Notes under the pieces: generated by a model
What the model saw: only the letters and a program-made list of their open reading frames with translations
Told to the model about the DNA's origin: nothing
The model's database searches: none
Program-made: the position numbers and the translations under genes
Source of the DNA: SIG78 sp045587205
GTDB taxonomy: Bacteria > Verrucomicrobiota > Lentisphaeria > Victivallales > Victivallaceae
Assembly: GCA_045587205.1 (NCBI GenBank)
Contig: JAZNBV010000077.1
Span: forward strand, 1-61,532
DNA length: 61,532 nt
Reading direction: 5' to 3'
Part shown: in pieces, positions 9,044 to 18,202 of the stretch
Position numbering within the stretch: position 1 is the stretch's first letter
Layout: each line of letters starts with the position of its first letter

Positions 9044-9943
9044 ATGAGTGAAAAACTTAAATTAAAAATCGATCCCAACCGTACAATGGCCAATGCTATG
9101 CGGACAATACCGTTTGAAGAAATGGTCGAAGCCGTTCGTCTGTGCTGCCTTTCTGCTGCGGTAAAACTTCCCGCAGATGTACTCGAAACTCTGCAAAACG
9201 CCTTTGACAAAGAATCCAATCCGCTGGCAAAAGAGTTGATCGGACAGTGTCTGGAAAATGCCCGTATCGCCGAAGAGGAAAATATGCCGATCTGTCAGGA
9301 TACCGGTTTTGCAGTTTACTTTGTAGAGATGGGAACCAATGTAAGAATCGACGGCGGGACCATTTACGAAGCCATCACCGAAGGCACCCGGCGCGGTTAT
9401 AAAGATGGATTTCTGCGTAAATCCATTGTCACAGACCCGCTTTTCGCCCGCAAAAACACCACCGACAATACTCCGCCGATCATTCATCTGACAATGGTGC
9501 CGGGCGACCGGATCAATGTTATACTCGCCCCCAAAGGAGGCGGTTCGGAAAATATGAGTGCACTGAAAATGCTCAAACCCTCCGACGGCAGACAGGGCGT
9601 TGTTGATTTTGTTACTCAAACCGTTATCAATGCCGGCGGCAATCCCTGTCCTCCGGTGATTGTGGGGGTCGGTATCGGCGGAACATTTGAACAGGCGGCA
9701 CTGCTGGCAAAAAAAGCGCTGCTGCGTAAAGTAAATACTCCCAGCTCCGATGAACAATATGCCGAACTTGAGCAGGAAATTTTGCAGAAAATAAATGCTT
9801 CCGGCGTAGGACCGCAGGGTCTGGGCGGTGATACAACGGCATTGGCAGTGCATATAAATTTTCACCCCTGCCATATAGCCAGTCTGCCGGTGGCGGTAAA
9901 TATCAACTGTCACGCGGCGCGCCACGCCGGATTCGAAATTTGA
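9044..9943 (+). CDS. Class I (Fe-S) fumarate hydratase, alpha subunit
   Basis: This is the large subunit of the two-subunit, oxygen-sensitive [4Fe-4S] hydro-lyase that interconverts fumarate and L-malate. The 299-residue protein matches the N-terminal domain of FumA/TtdA. The three cluster cysteines are visible in PICQDTG, GGNPCPP and NINCHAARH, and GGGSENMSALKML is the substrate-side signature. The beta subunit follows after nine bases. An L-tartrate dehydratase or related hydratase would look similar, so fumarase is the likeliest but not the only reading. The Fe-S dependence suits an anaerobe. Confidence 0.9.
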   Translation: MSEKLKLKIDPNRTMANAMRTIPFEEMVEAVRLCCLSAAVKLPADVLETLQNAFDKESNPLAKELIGQCLENARIAEEENMPICQDTGFAVYFVEMGTNVRIDGGTIYEAITEGTRRGYKDGFLRKSIVTDPLFARKNTTDNTPPIIHLTMVPGDRINVILAPKGGGSENMSALKMLKPSDGRQGVVDFVTQTVINAGGNPCPPVIVGVGIGGTFEQAALLAKKALLRKVNTPSSDEQYAELEQEILQKINASGVGPQGLGGDTTALAVHINFHPCHIASLPVAVNINCHAARHAGFEI

Positions 9944-9952
9944 GGTGAAACT

Positions 9953-10483
9953 ATGCATATAGATATTGAATTGCCCCTGACCGCAGAAAAAATCGCCAAC
10001 CTCCGCGCCGGAGATACCGTAAGACTCAGCGGCGTGATCTATACTGCGCGCGATGCCGCACATAGACGCCTGGTTGCCGCATTGGATGCCGGAGAAGACC
10101 TGCCTGTGGAATTGCGCGACCAAACCATATACTTTGCCGGTCCCTGCCCCGCTCCGCCCGGCAGACCCATCGGCAGCGCCGGTCCTACAACCAGCGGCAG
10201 AATGGATGCCTATTCGCCACGGCTGATCCGTGAGTGTCAACTGCGTGGTATGATCGGCAAAGGCGAACGCAATGAAGCTGTGCAAGCAGCTATGCAGGAA
10301 TGCGGCGCAATCTACTTTGCAGCCACCGGCGGTGCCGGAGCGCTTATTGCCCGCTCGATTGTTGATGCCGAAGTGGTGGCATTCCCTGATCTGGGTCCGG
10401 AAGCGATCCGCAAACTGACAGTTAAGGATTTTCCGGCAATCGTTGCCATTGACGACAAAGGCGGTAATCTTTACAAACACTGA
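9953..10483 (+). CDS. Class I fumarate hydratase, beta subunit
   Basis: The 176-residue protein corresponds to the C-terminal domain of FumA/TtdB, the swivelling domain that completes the active site with the alpha subunit. Visible signatures are LSGVIYTARDAAHRR near the N-terminus, GPTTSGRMDAYSP, MIGKGER, and a late GGAGAL segment. The start codon has GAGGTG upstream. It is translationally close to the alpha gene and ends the transcription unit. Confidence 0.9.
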   Translation: MHIDIELPLTAEKIANLRAGDTVRLSGVIYTARDAAHRRLVAALDAGEDLPVELRDQTIYFAGPCPAPPGRPIGSAGPTTSGRMDAYSPRLIRECQLRGMIGKGERNEAVQAAMQECGAIYFAATGGAGALIARSIVDAEVVAFPDLGPEAIRKLTVKDFPAIVAIDDKGGNLYKH

Positions 10484-10674
10484 AGATTTGTTTATTATAA
10501 GTTATTGTCCTGAATCTTGTGATAAATCAAAGTATGTTGTATCCACAGACGGAAAACTGCAGTTTTGCTGTTTTTTGGCAAATCATAACTTGTGTGGTAA
10601 ATTTATAAAGCACAAATAATATAATTCAACACTTCAGTTTCACAATATTTGAGACATTACCCCAAAAAAGAAAT

Positions 10675-10712
10675 GGGGTGCTGCAAACTTTTTTGAAGTT
10701 TTCCAGCACCCC
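10675..10712 (-). terminator. Two-way intrinsic terminator between fumarase and 10735 gene
   Basis: GGGGTGCTG and CAGCACCCC form a 9-base outer stem with an inner AAACTT/AAGTTT stem. On the minus strand it is followed by a T-rich run, making it the terminator of the 10735-11988 gene. It may also stop readthrough from the fumarase side. Confidence 0.8.
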
Positions 10713-10734
10713 TTCTTATTGCCGATAAAATAAA

Positions 10735-11988
10735 TTACGGAATAATGCTCCCTCCGGCATCCATAATATTCTGACCACCGAAAGTGCCGATGGTCAATTT
10801 CACCGGATAAATAACGTGATTTTGAAATTCCGCCGCCGATCGCCATTCAACCCGGCTGGGAGTAAACGGTGTCATAGCAGCCAGTTCGCTGCGCTGATTT
10901 ATAACCACCTGATTATTTCTTGAGTCATTGACCGTTGCGGCAATAGTCAATTTATCCTGCGGCTTGAGCGGAACCGACTGAATAACACACAGATCATTGC
11001 CGGTCTGAAAACTGAACACCCAATCTTTGTTTACCGAATCAAAACGGGTAAGTCCGCGCAAAGTCAACATTCTGAATTCAATATTTTTCTGTTCACCGCC
11101 TTTAAGTTCAATTCGCCAGGCGGGGTTGATATTTCCGCGCACAGCTTCCCAGATCACATCCAGATAAGTTATCTTTTCCGCCGGATTTTCACCGAGATCC
11201 CAGATCAGAGTGCCTTTGCCGGCAAGCCCGGTAATGCCGAACTGCTGCGGAGGAACCAAACGCGCGTGAGTAAAGGGGATCCGTTCGCGGTTGAAGTAAT
11301 TGGTAAAATCCTTGCAGTCACGCGCCACCCGGCGCCACCAATAATCGCGCCCGCCGCCCCCCAGCAATGTCTTTTCATAGCCGCGTATCTGTTTGCGCTT
11401 ACCGTTTTCGTAGCGCACAAAGGCGCGTTCCATTATCAATTCAAGCGGCTGGATATCATTTCTCAAAAAAATAAATTCAGGAAGCACTTCCACCTTTGCA
11501 GAGCCGGAACCGTTATTCTTTATTGTCGCACGGCAGAACACCTGTGCTTTTTCCGGATCAAATGTTACAGCAATATCGGCACTGACAGAACAGGCGGCGC
11601 TGACAAACTTACGATGAAAATTCACCCCTTTATCAATTTTAGTCAAAGCCCAGTTTTCCGACCCATACACTGCCCTCACCCGGCGTCCTGTACTGCTCAC
11701 CTTAACGTCCGGCTTGAAAAATATCCGGTGGCACGCCTCTGATTCATCAAGGGTATGTTTACCGGTCACATCCCGGCGCTGCATAATATTGAAGTCTCCG
11801 CCGGTGATTCCGCCGCCGTGCAGCGACGGGTTCAGGAACGCGATCTGGCAATACTTATTGCCGAACACAAAACCTTCTTCGATATCTTTATTTTTGCCAC
11901 CCAGGATAACAGTATATTTTTCCGGAGCAGCGAAGAGCGCCGTCACAGACAATACCAGCAATCCGGCAATCAAAAGTTTATTCTGCAT
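10735..11988 (-). CDS. Secreted protein of unknown function
   Basis: I do not recognise a family. The 417-residue protein has a clear Sec signal peptide (about residues 1-20, ending near LFAAPEK) and no further membrane segment. The rest looks like an all-beta extracellular domain: alternating hydrophobic and polar strands, a glycine-rich turn (TLLGGGGRDYWWRR) and many aromatic residues. It has its own promoter and terminator, so it is expressed alone. A polysaccharide-binding or processing role would fit the neighbourhood but nothing in the sequence proves it. Confidence 0.7.
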   Translation of the reverse strand: MQNKLLIAGLLVLSVTALFAAPEKYTVILGGKNKDIEEGFVFGNKYCQIAFLNPSLHGGGITGGDFNIMQRRDVTGKHTLDESEACHRIFFKPDVKVSSTGRRVRAVYGSENWALTKIDKGVNFHRKFVSAACSVSADIAVTFDPEKAQVFCRATIKNNGSGSAKVEVLPEFIFLRNDIQPLELIMERAFVRYENGKRKQIRGYEKTLLGGGGRDYWWRRVARDCKDFTNYFNRERIPFTHARLVPPQQFGITGLAGKGTLIWDLGENPAEKITYLDVIWEAVRGNINPAWRIELKGGEQKNIEFRMLTLRGLTRFDSVNKDWVFSFQTGNDLCVIQSVPLKPQDKLTIAATVNDSRNNQVVINQRSELAAMTPFTPSRVEWRSAAEFQNHVIYPVKLTIGTFGGQNIMDAGGSIIP

Positions 11989-12033
11989 AATAAAACTCTA
12001 CCCCCATATATCAATTATAAATCCATACATATA

Positions 12034-12062
12034 AATATAGCATCCAAACAGTTAAAACGCAA
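12034..12062 (-). promoter_or_regulatory. Promoter of the 10735-11988 gene
   Basis: On the minus strand: TTGCGT (12057-12062), 17 bases, TATATT (12034-12039). Confidence 0.65.
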
Positions 12063-12115
12063 GTTAAAAACAGTTTTTATAGTGATTTTAAAACAAATTA
12101 TCCACCTTATTGTAA

Positions 12116-12144
12116 TTGCAATAAAAGATATTGTGTGGTATATT
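12116..12144 (+). promoter_or_regulatory. Promoter of the acyl-CoA synthetase-MFS unit
   Basis: TTGCAA (12116-12121), 17 bases ending in GTGG, TATATT (12139-12144). Confidence 0.75.
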
Positions 12145-12195
12145 ATAATCTTATGATTATTTTGTTTTAATTAAGATAATTGAAAGGTTCTGTTT

Positions 12196-13833
12196 ATGCC
12201 TATAACCGAGATTCTTACACGCAACGCCAATTTGTACGGCAATGATATTGCGTTGGTGGAAATAAATCCGCAGGAACTGGAAAAACGCCATACCACCTGG
12301 CGGGAATATTCATTGATTGAGTCCAGCCCTGCCGACTCATTCCGCAGCGAAATGACTTGGAAAGAGTTTGAAGCCAAAGCCAACCGGATTGCGAACTTTC
12401 TTCTGACCCGCAACATCCGCAAAGGTTCCAAAGTTGCCATATTGCTGATGAACTGCCTGGAATGGCTGCCGATCTATTTCGGGATCCTCAAAAGCGGAGC
12501 AATGGCAGTACCGCTGAACTTCCGCTATACACCTGAAGAAATCAAATACTGTTTGGAACTTGCTGATGTGGATTGTCTGGTTTTCGGCCCGGCATTCACC
12601 GGCCGTATTGAAGCGATCTGCGACCGGATCCCCCGGGTAAAAACACTGCTCTACACCGGAGAAGACTGCCCGAGCTTTGCTGAACCGTATTCACTGGCAT
12701 CGTATTGCTCAAGCAAAGTTCCGGCAGTACATATTGATGAAGATGATGAAGCGGCTATCTACTTTTCCAGCGGCACCACCGGCTTTCCCAAAGCTATTGT
12801 ACACAATCACCGCAGTTTGATGCACGCCTGCGTTGTTGAGCAGAAACATCACAATCAGACCCGCGAAGATAACTTTCTGTGCATACCGCCGTTGTATCAC
12901 ACGGGGGCGAAAATGCACTGGTTCGGCAGTTTTCTGGTCGGCGGCAAAGCGGTGCTTTTGAAAGGTATAAAGCCTGAATGGATCATCCGGGCGGTTTCTG
13001 AAGAACAATGTACAGTGGTCTGGCTGCTGGTTCCGTGGGCGCAGGATATTCTTGACGCCATTGAACGCGGCGAAATCAAACTTAAAGATTATCAGCTTGA
13101 CCAGTGGCGTTTGATGCATATCGGTGCGCAGCCGGTGCCGCCGAGCCTGATCAAGCGCTGGAAAAAGGTCTTCCCGCACCACCAGTACGATACCAACTAC
13201 GGTTTGAGCGAGTCCATCGGCCCCGGCGCGGTGCATCTGGGAGTGGAGAATATTGATCACGTCGGCGCCATCGGCAAAGCCGGCTACAACTGGCAGACCT
13301 GTATTGTGGACAGTGACCGCAATCCGGTAAAACCCGGCGAAGTCGGCGAGCTTGCCGTCAAAGGTGACGGGGTTATGCTGCGTTATTACAAAGATGAAAA
13401 AGCGACAAACGAAGTACTTTCTGCCGACGGCTGGCTCTACACCGGAGATATGGCCAAAGAAGATGCCGACGGATTTATTTATCTGGTTGACCGCAAAAAA
13501 GATGTTATCATTACCGGGGGGGAAAACCTCTATCCGGTTCAGATAGAAGATTTTCTGCGCCGCAACAATGCCATAAAAGATGTGGCTGTCATCGGATTGC
13601 CGGAGCCGCGTCTGGGTGAAATCGCAGCAGCAATCATTGAAGTCAAGCCGGATATGACACTCTCTGAAGATGATGTCAATAATTTCTGTCTGGATCTGCC
13701 GCGTTATCAGCGTCCGCGCAAGATCATTTTTGCCGAGGTGCCGCGCAATCCCACCGGCAAGATCGAAAAACCCAAACTCCGTCAGATGTACGGAGCAGCG
13801 CTGCTGGTGGCTCAACAGAACGAACTGAAGTAA
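12196..13833 (+). CDS. AMP-forming acyl-CoA synthetase (ANL superfamily)
   Basis: This enzyme activates a carboxylic acid to an acyl-adenylate with ATP and then usually transfers it to coenzyme A. The 545-residue protein has the P-loop-like YFSSGTTGFPKA (about residue 189), a YGLSES A4-type motif, YTGDMA with the ribose-binding Asp, the hinge DRKKDVIITGGENLYP, and the C-terminal catalytic lysine in NPTGKIEKPK. The overall layout matches medium or long-chain acyl-CoA ligases, but the acid cannot be read from sequence. The neighbouring MFS carrier begins 21 bases later and could import the acid or export a product. Confidence 0.85.
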   Translation: MPITEILTRNANLYGNDIALVEINPQELEKRHTTWREYSLIESSPADSFRSEMTWKEFEAKANRIANFLLTRNIRKGSKVAILLMNCLEWLPIYFGILKSGAMAVPLNFRYTPEEIKYCLELADVDCLVFGPAFTGRIEAICDRIPRVKTLLYTGEDCPSFAEPYSLASYCSSKVPAVHIDEDDEAAIYFSSGTTGFPKAIVHNHRSLMHACVVEQKHHNQTREDNFLCIPPLYHTGAKMHWFGSFLVGGKAVLLKGIKPEWIIRAVSEEQCTVVWLLVPWAQDILDAIERGEIKLKDYQLDQWRLMHIGAQPVPPSLIKRWKKVFPHHQYDTNYGLSESIGPGAVHLGVENIDHVGAIGKAGYNWQTCIVDSDRNPVKPGEVGELAVKGDGVMLRYYKDEKATNEVLSADGWLYTGDMAKEDADGFIYLVDRKKDVIITGGENLYPVQIEDFLRRNNAIKDVAVIGLPEPRLGEIAAAIIEVKPDMTLSEDDVNNFCLDLPRYQRPRKIIFAEVPRNPTGKIEKPKLRQMYGAALLVAQQNELK

Positions 13834-13854
13834 ATTTCCCCGGAAAGTGCTGAA

Positions 13855-15042
13855 ATGAAGTACCTTTTTTACCTTTTGCCCGGGGTGCTCAATATTGTCA
13901 CCGGACTGCTCTTTTTCATCACAGCCAAACGGATGGCTGATGCCGGAGTCTCTTCGCTGGCTGTAACCGCAACTCTGCCGATGTGGGCATTGACTTATGC
14001 TGTAAGCAGTTATATCATCGGCAAATACACAACTAAACGCAATGCTGTAAAAATATTGTTTATCAGCCAGATCATACTGTTTGTTTCGCTGCTGGGGCTG
14101 CTGCTTACTCCTTCGGTAAAACTGCAATATTTGTATCTTTTCGGCAGCGGCTTGGGCACTGGACTCTTTTTTGCACCATTTCAGGTGGTTGTAAAACTTT
14201 TTGAAAAGGTGGAAATATCAGCAGAAACCTTTGCACGCAGTGCGGCAACCTATACCTTTTCGTGGAGTTGCGGTCAGGGAACCGGGCCTTTTCTGGCGGC
14301 GGTGATCTGGGGGGCGTTCGATCCGCTGAACGGCTGGAAATACTGCTATATCGTAACGCTTGGTATTACCGTTTTTGTATTGATAAGCCTTGTTTTTATG
14401 CAGAAATTCATCACCCGGCGGTTGGAGGAAAATGCTCCCTCTGCTGCAGAAAATCCCGCAGACAATGAAAAAACTGCAGATACGCTCAAACTGCCGGATA
14501 TAATGAAAGCGGTGTGGGTGATAAGTTTCGGAGGTTATCTGGCATTGGCGGTACTGCGTTCATATCTGCCGGATTATGCAACCAAAGTATTGCACTTCCC
14601 TACATCTTCACAAGGAATTATGCTTTCGCTGATAAGTTTTGTTCAGGCATTTGCGGCATTATCCTGCATAAAGGCGCGCCGCTGGCAGTTCCGGCCCTGT
14701 GCAATAGCCTTCTGTACTATGCTGGCAATGATTTCGCTTTTGATCGTTTCAATGTGTTCCGGCAGTATGGCGGCGTGGCTGGCGGCAGGGTTATTCGGCG
14801 TTTTTTCAGGAATACTCAGCTTTGATATAACCTATCACGCGCTTGCCAATGTGGATAAAAGCGCGCGCTACGCTTCGGTCAACGAAACTATTGTGGGCGC
14901 CACCTCGGTACTGGCTCCGCTGGCAGCGGGGGTACTGGCTGACTCAACCACCGCGCAGATGCCGTTTTATGCATTGATTGCCACATTGCTGATTGCAGCA
15001 GTTATCTATTGCCAAATGACGTGGCAATACCGTAAATTCTGA
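13855..15042 (+). CDS. MFS transporter
   Basis: Major facilitator superfamily carrier of 395 residues with about twelve hydrophobic helices in two halves and a charged central loop (about residues 183-215, rich in Glu/Ala). No substrate-specific motif is evident. The ribosome binding site is weak, and translation is probably coupled to the upstream acyl-CoA synthetase gene. It converges with the minus-strand lipoprotein gene, with only eleven bases between the stop codons and no room for a separate terminator. Confidence 0.75.
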   Translation: MKYLFYLLPGVLNIVTGLLFFITAKRMADAGVSSLAVTATLPMWALTYAVSSYIIGKYTTKRNAVKILFISQIILFVSLLGLLLTPSVKLQYLYLFGSGLGTGLFFAPFQVVVKLFEKVEISAETFARSAATYTFSWSCGQGTGPFLAAVIWGAFDPLNGWKYCYIVTLGITVFVLISLVFMQKFITRRLEENAPSAAENPADNEKTADTLKLPDIMKAVWVISFGGYLALAVLRSYLPDYATKVLHFPTSSQGIMLSLISFVQAFAALSCIKARRWQFRPCAIAFCTMLAMISLLIVSMCSGSMAAWLAAGLFGVFSGILSFDITYHALANVDKSARYASVNETIVGATSVLAPLAAGVLADSTTAQMPFYALIATLLIAAVIYCQMTWQYRKF

Positions 15043-15053
15043 AAAAACGCTGT

Positions 15054-16799
15054 TCACTCGGCTTTTACCCGGCGTTTTTCAAGCTCCTGAATATTGTTCT
15101 GCAAAAGTTTTCCGATATTGGCAGAACTTTCTTTCAGCAGGGTTTGGACTTTCTCTTTTCTGATAAAGAATCCCCGCCCGGCGCAGCTCAAACATTTGAT
15201 ACGTAACGAGCCGCCGCATTTTTCGCATTTACCGCTGCCGCGGCAAACCCGGCAGAAATCGTTATTGACAAATTTTTCTCCGCGGCACCCGGTGCATTGA
15301 CCTTTTGATTCCCGGCAATATATACAGCGGGTGATACCGCGACGGCACTTCGGACAATCGCGCAGCAGAGCGGGACTTATCTCTTTAAGCATAACTGCGT
15401 CTTCAACATTCTGATAAAGTCCGGAAGCATCTTCCAGAGTACCGGCAAGCAGAATAGCAGCAAATTGCATTTTTACAATTTCAGCAGCAAATTTCTGCTT
15501 ATTTTCCGGTACAATGTTGCTGTAAACATTTGTCAGGCGCGACAACGCAATCGCGCGTTTCTGCTGACGCTGTCCCGGATCGGCAAATATTTCATCGATC
15601 TTTTTACCTATTCTGTTCAGCATACTGATGTTTTCTGTGAGCTGTTTATTCAGATTCTGCATTGCAATATTCATTGCCTTTTCACAATGCGGACGGCATT
15701 GTTCCCGGATCGGAGCAAACTCGGCATCATCAGTCAATATTGTCAACAGATCGCGCAATTTTTCAAATTCATTGCCCTGCTGCAGTTTATTTATAATGAT
15801 ACCGGCGGCAGTGGCGGCTTTTTTCCAAGCCGGGTTCCGGTCACATTCAGCAGAAAATTTGCTTACTTTGCCCAGAAAATCCTGCAATGCTTCAACATCA
15901 CAGGCAGCGGGATCAAACTCATCGCACAATTTTTCCAGTTCCAGAGTGGCACTGGCAAGTTCAGCACTCATCCAGCGACCGCGGAACAACACCAGACCTT
16001 TATCGTAATTTTTCCTGAACAGCGCGGAATCTTTCCAGTAATATTGATTATTGTATTGAGTAACTTCCGCCGGAACCTGCCAACTGCCGTCAAACCAGCT
16101 GCCGGCTTCCCGTGAAAGATCTGTGCTCTGCGGATTATCTTCCAATACCCAGCCGGGCAGAGCCGGATCATAGCAGATAAAACATACCACTTCATAATCC
16201 CGGCTTACCAGATCACTTTTCTGCCGGTTCAAATAAAAATAATCCGTTTTTTCCGGCGGCAGATATTTGCTGACAGTATTTTTCAATTCCAGCTTGACAG
16301 CCTCAGATTTTTTATCATTTTTCAGCGCCGCAATCCCAATGGAAACACCGGGAGCGTGCTTCCATAAACGGCGGTTTTCAGTGACAGAAAGTTTTATAAA
16401 ACTGCGGAAAGTATATTTTTCGTGTTCATAAGGCGCCGGCGCTCCGCTGACAATACCTTTGATCAGCAACTCCAATTCCTGCGCGGCATAAAAGCGCGCC
16501 ACTGCATATTCATCAAGCAATTTATGATCCGCCTCCCGGTTGAAAACCTCCACGCCGTCAAATCCGGCCATAAAAGTTCTGCCGCCGGTTACACATTCTG
16601 TATTGCTTACAGCTGTACACCATACAGCATAATTACTGTTCAGTTTGCTCTGTCCGGCAAAAACCTTGCTGATATATTTTTCCGCCAGCGATTTCTGTTC
16701 ATTCTGCAAACGCTTTCCGGCAACACGTCTGTCGCTGCATCCGCAGAATAGAATAAAAACGCTCACCAGCATCAATACTGATAATCCGCACTTTCGCAT
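15054..16799 (-). CDS. Lipoprotein with DnaJ-like CXXC zinc-finger tail
   Basis: The function is not known. The 581-residue protein opens with a signal sequence and a lipobox-like LFCGC (Cys about 20), so it should be lipid-anchored outside the cytoplasmic membrane. The middle is helical, charged and without a recognised fold. Near the C-terminus there are six CXXC pairs (CPKC, CIYC, CTGC, CRVC, CEKC, CLSC) with CXGXG-like spacing, as in the cysteine-rich zinc-binding region of DnaJ. A helix rich in Glu/Lys closes the protein. DnaJ-type zinc fingers on a predicted lipoprotein are unusual. RBS GAGGAG. It is the last gene of a four-gene operon, 12 bases after a zinc-ribbon membrane protein. Confidence 0.72.
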   Translation of the reverse strand: MRKCGLSVLMLVSVFILFCGCSDRRVAGKRLQNEQKSLAEKYISKVFAGQSKLNSNYAVWCTAVSNTECVTGGRTFMAGFDGVEVFNREADHKLLDEYAVARFYAAQELELLIKGIVSGAPAPYEHEKYTFRSFIKLSVTENRRLWKHAPGVSIGIAALKNDKKSEAVKLELKNTVSKYLPPEKTDYFYLNRQKSDLVSRDYEVVCFICYDPALPGWVLEDNPQSTDLSREAGSWFDGSWQVPAEVTQYNNQYYWKDSALFRKNYDKGLVLFRGRWMSAELASATLELEKLCDEFDPAACDVEALQDFLGKVSKFSAECDRNPAWKKAATAAGIIINKLQQGNEFEKLRDLLTILTDDAEFAPIREQCRPHCEKAMNIAMQNLNKQLTENISMLNRIGKKIDEIFADPGQRQQKRAIALSRLTNVYSNIVPENKQKFAAEIVKMQFAAILLAGTLEDASGLYQNVEDAVMLKEISPALLRDCPKCRRGITRCIYCRESKGQCTGCRGEKFVNNDFCRVCRGSGKCEKCGGSLRIKCLSCAGRGFFIRKEKVQTLLKESSANIGKLLQNNIQELEKRRVKAE

Positions 16800-16811
16800 A
16801 AACAGCTCCTC

Positions 16812-18179
16812 TCAACAGGATTTTTGATTACGCCGCTGAATATCTGCTATATCCAGTAATGCCCGCAACGCTTCTGCCAGCACCAGCAGAATAAAAGCTG
16901 CCAGCACAGTATCAATCCATATATCCATCAATTTATCTGTAAGTTTTTTGTAAAGTTTATCCCGTTCCCGTTCAAACTTTACGGCATAAACTTTTATGGA
17001 ATCCAGAATATTTTCCATTGATTTGAGATGAGAATCAAGCCGCCAGTTTTCCAGAATAAAATCTATACTGAAAGCATTTTGAGCTGCCTGCGTCTGCGGG
17101 GCTGCTCCTTGAGCATTACTGTTTTCAGAGGTTTTATGTTTTACTGTGGTAGCAAGTTCAGCAACTCCGCCTTTTACCAACTGGCGGCGTATAAAAACAC
17201 TGGCCTCGGAGAGATGTTTTAAAAGTTCTTTGACTTCAGGATCATTTCCAACAGTGCTTTGCGCGTTTTTCACCCAGTTGTCAAGTGCGTCAAGCTGCTG
17301 ATTTTTCATAAACAAATTATCGTAAAACGCCGGATTGCTTTCGCCGGTTTTAATGGTGATAATCCCGGACGGCGCAGCGGAAATTTTAATTACCACCTTT
17401 GCATCCGGAACAATCAAGCCGGCAAACTTTTTGCGGAAAGCATCTTTAAGCGTAGTGATTTTTTCCCGGTAAAGGGTTATTGTTCTGCGGGCATTGGCCT
17501 GCCGGTCAGGCAATTCTATATTGCCTGACATCAAATCAGGATTGGCAGTTACACTTTCATCCAGCGCCAGCCCTCCGGCTGCAGCCGGCAGCATTATAAC
17601 GGCATCGCTGAAAAGTTTGACCAACATCTTTTCCGCCCGGGAAAACTTTTCATTTTCATACTTTATGATCTCCCGTTCAGGAAGATTTTTCACGTCGCGC
17701 CAGTATTCTGCAACATTTTTTATGGTCAGAACAATTCCTGACAAAAAAACCACCGCCGCCAGCATACGCGCAAAAATACAATAATATCGCCCCAATGTAT
17801 ATGAAGTATTTTTTTCGATCGGTGAATCTGCCGCCGCTGTTTTTGCTGCTTCAGTTTTTTTGTCTCCAGTTGCAGGCTTGATCTTGCGGATGATTGTCTT
17901 ACCATATTTTTCAGATGCTTTTTCCGGTGTTTTTATCTGTGGTTTTTCCGCAGGTTTATCCGGCTGTTTTACCGCTGCCGGAGCATCCGGCATATCCGGC
18001 ATATCCGGCATATCCGGATCTGCGGGGGCATCCGGCATATCCGGATTTTCCCATTGTTCCGTGGTTGACGGGGTTATCTTTTTCTGACACACCGGACAGA
18101 CAATATCTGTATTATTCAGATTTCCTGCCACATTCAATTTAGCGTTGCAATAGTCGCAATAATAGATAAATGATGTCAT
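16812..18179 (-). CDS. Zinc-ribbon membrane protein of unknown function
   Basis: The 455-residue protein starts with a short zinc ribbon (CDYC ... CPVC). A Pro/Asp/Met repeat follows (PDMPDMPDMPDAP, about residues 47-65), then a Lys/Pro-rich linker and a transmembrane helix near residue 140. A large helical domain comes next and a second hydrophobic helix near residue 430. This implies both ends in the cytoplasm and the main domain outside. No catalytic motif is seen. Its operon partner (the CXXC-rich lipoprotein at 15054-16799) would be on the same side as the large domain, so the two may form an envelope complex; that is inference from position and topology. Confidence 0.7.
   Translation of the reverse strand: MTSFIYYCDYCNAKLNVAGNLNNTDIVCPVCQKKITPSTTEQWENPDMPDAPADPDMPDMPDMPDAPAAVKQPDKPAEKPQIKTPEKASEKYGKTIIRKIKPATGDKKTEAAKTAAADSPIEKNTSYTLGRYYCIFARMLAAVVFLSGIVLTIKNVAEYWRDVKNLPEREIIKYENEKFSRAEKMLVKLFSDAVIMLPAAAGGLALDESVTANPDLMSGNIELPDRQANARRTITLYREKITTLKDAFRKKFAGLIVPDAKVVIKISAAPSGIITIKTGESNPAFYDNLFMKNQQLDALDNWVKNAQSTVGNDPEVKELLKHLSEASVFIRRQLVKGGVAELATTVKHKTSENSNAQGAAPQTQAAQNAFSIDFILENWRLDSHLKSMENILDSIKVYAVKFERERDKLYKKLTDKLMDIWIDTVLAAFILLVLAEALRALLDIADIQRRNQKSC
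17984..18044 (-). repeat. 9-bp tandem repeat inside a coding region
   Basis: CATATCCGG occurs at 17991, 18000 and 18009, with a fourth copy at 18036 and related CATCCGG units around them. On the coding (minus) strand it encodes the PDM repeats of the zinc-ribbon membrane protein. Because the unit is nine bases, copy-number change keeps the reading frame. Confidence 0.85.
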
Positions 18180-18202
18180 TAAGTTCCCCTTTTCCCCTTC
18201 AA

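Noticed and set aside
9062..10480. Minus-strand open frame of 472 codons across both fumarase genes
   Set aside because: It spans two well-supported plus-strand genes and their junction, has no motif, and reflects codon bias that makes antisense stops rare here.
9044..10483. L-tartrate dehydratase instead of fumarase
   Set aside because: It cannot be excluded by sequence alone, but without any tartrate transport gene the fumarase reading is the simpler one.
12709..14127. Minus-strand open frame of 472 codons opposite the acyl-CoA synthetase and MFS genes
   Set aside because: The same antisense effect; it bridges two real genes and has unlikely amino-acid composition.
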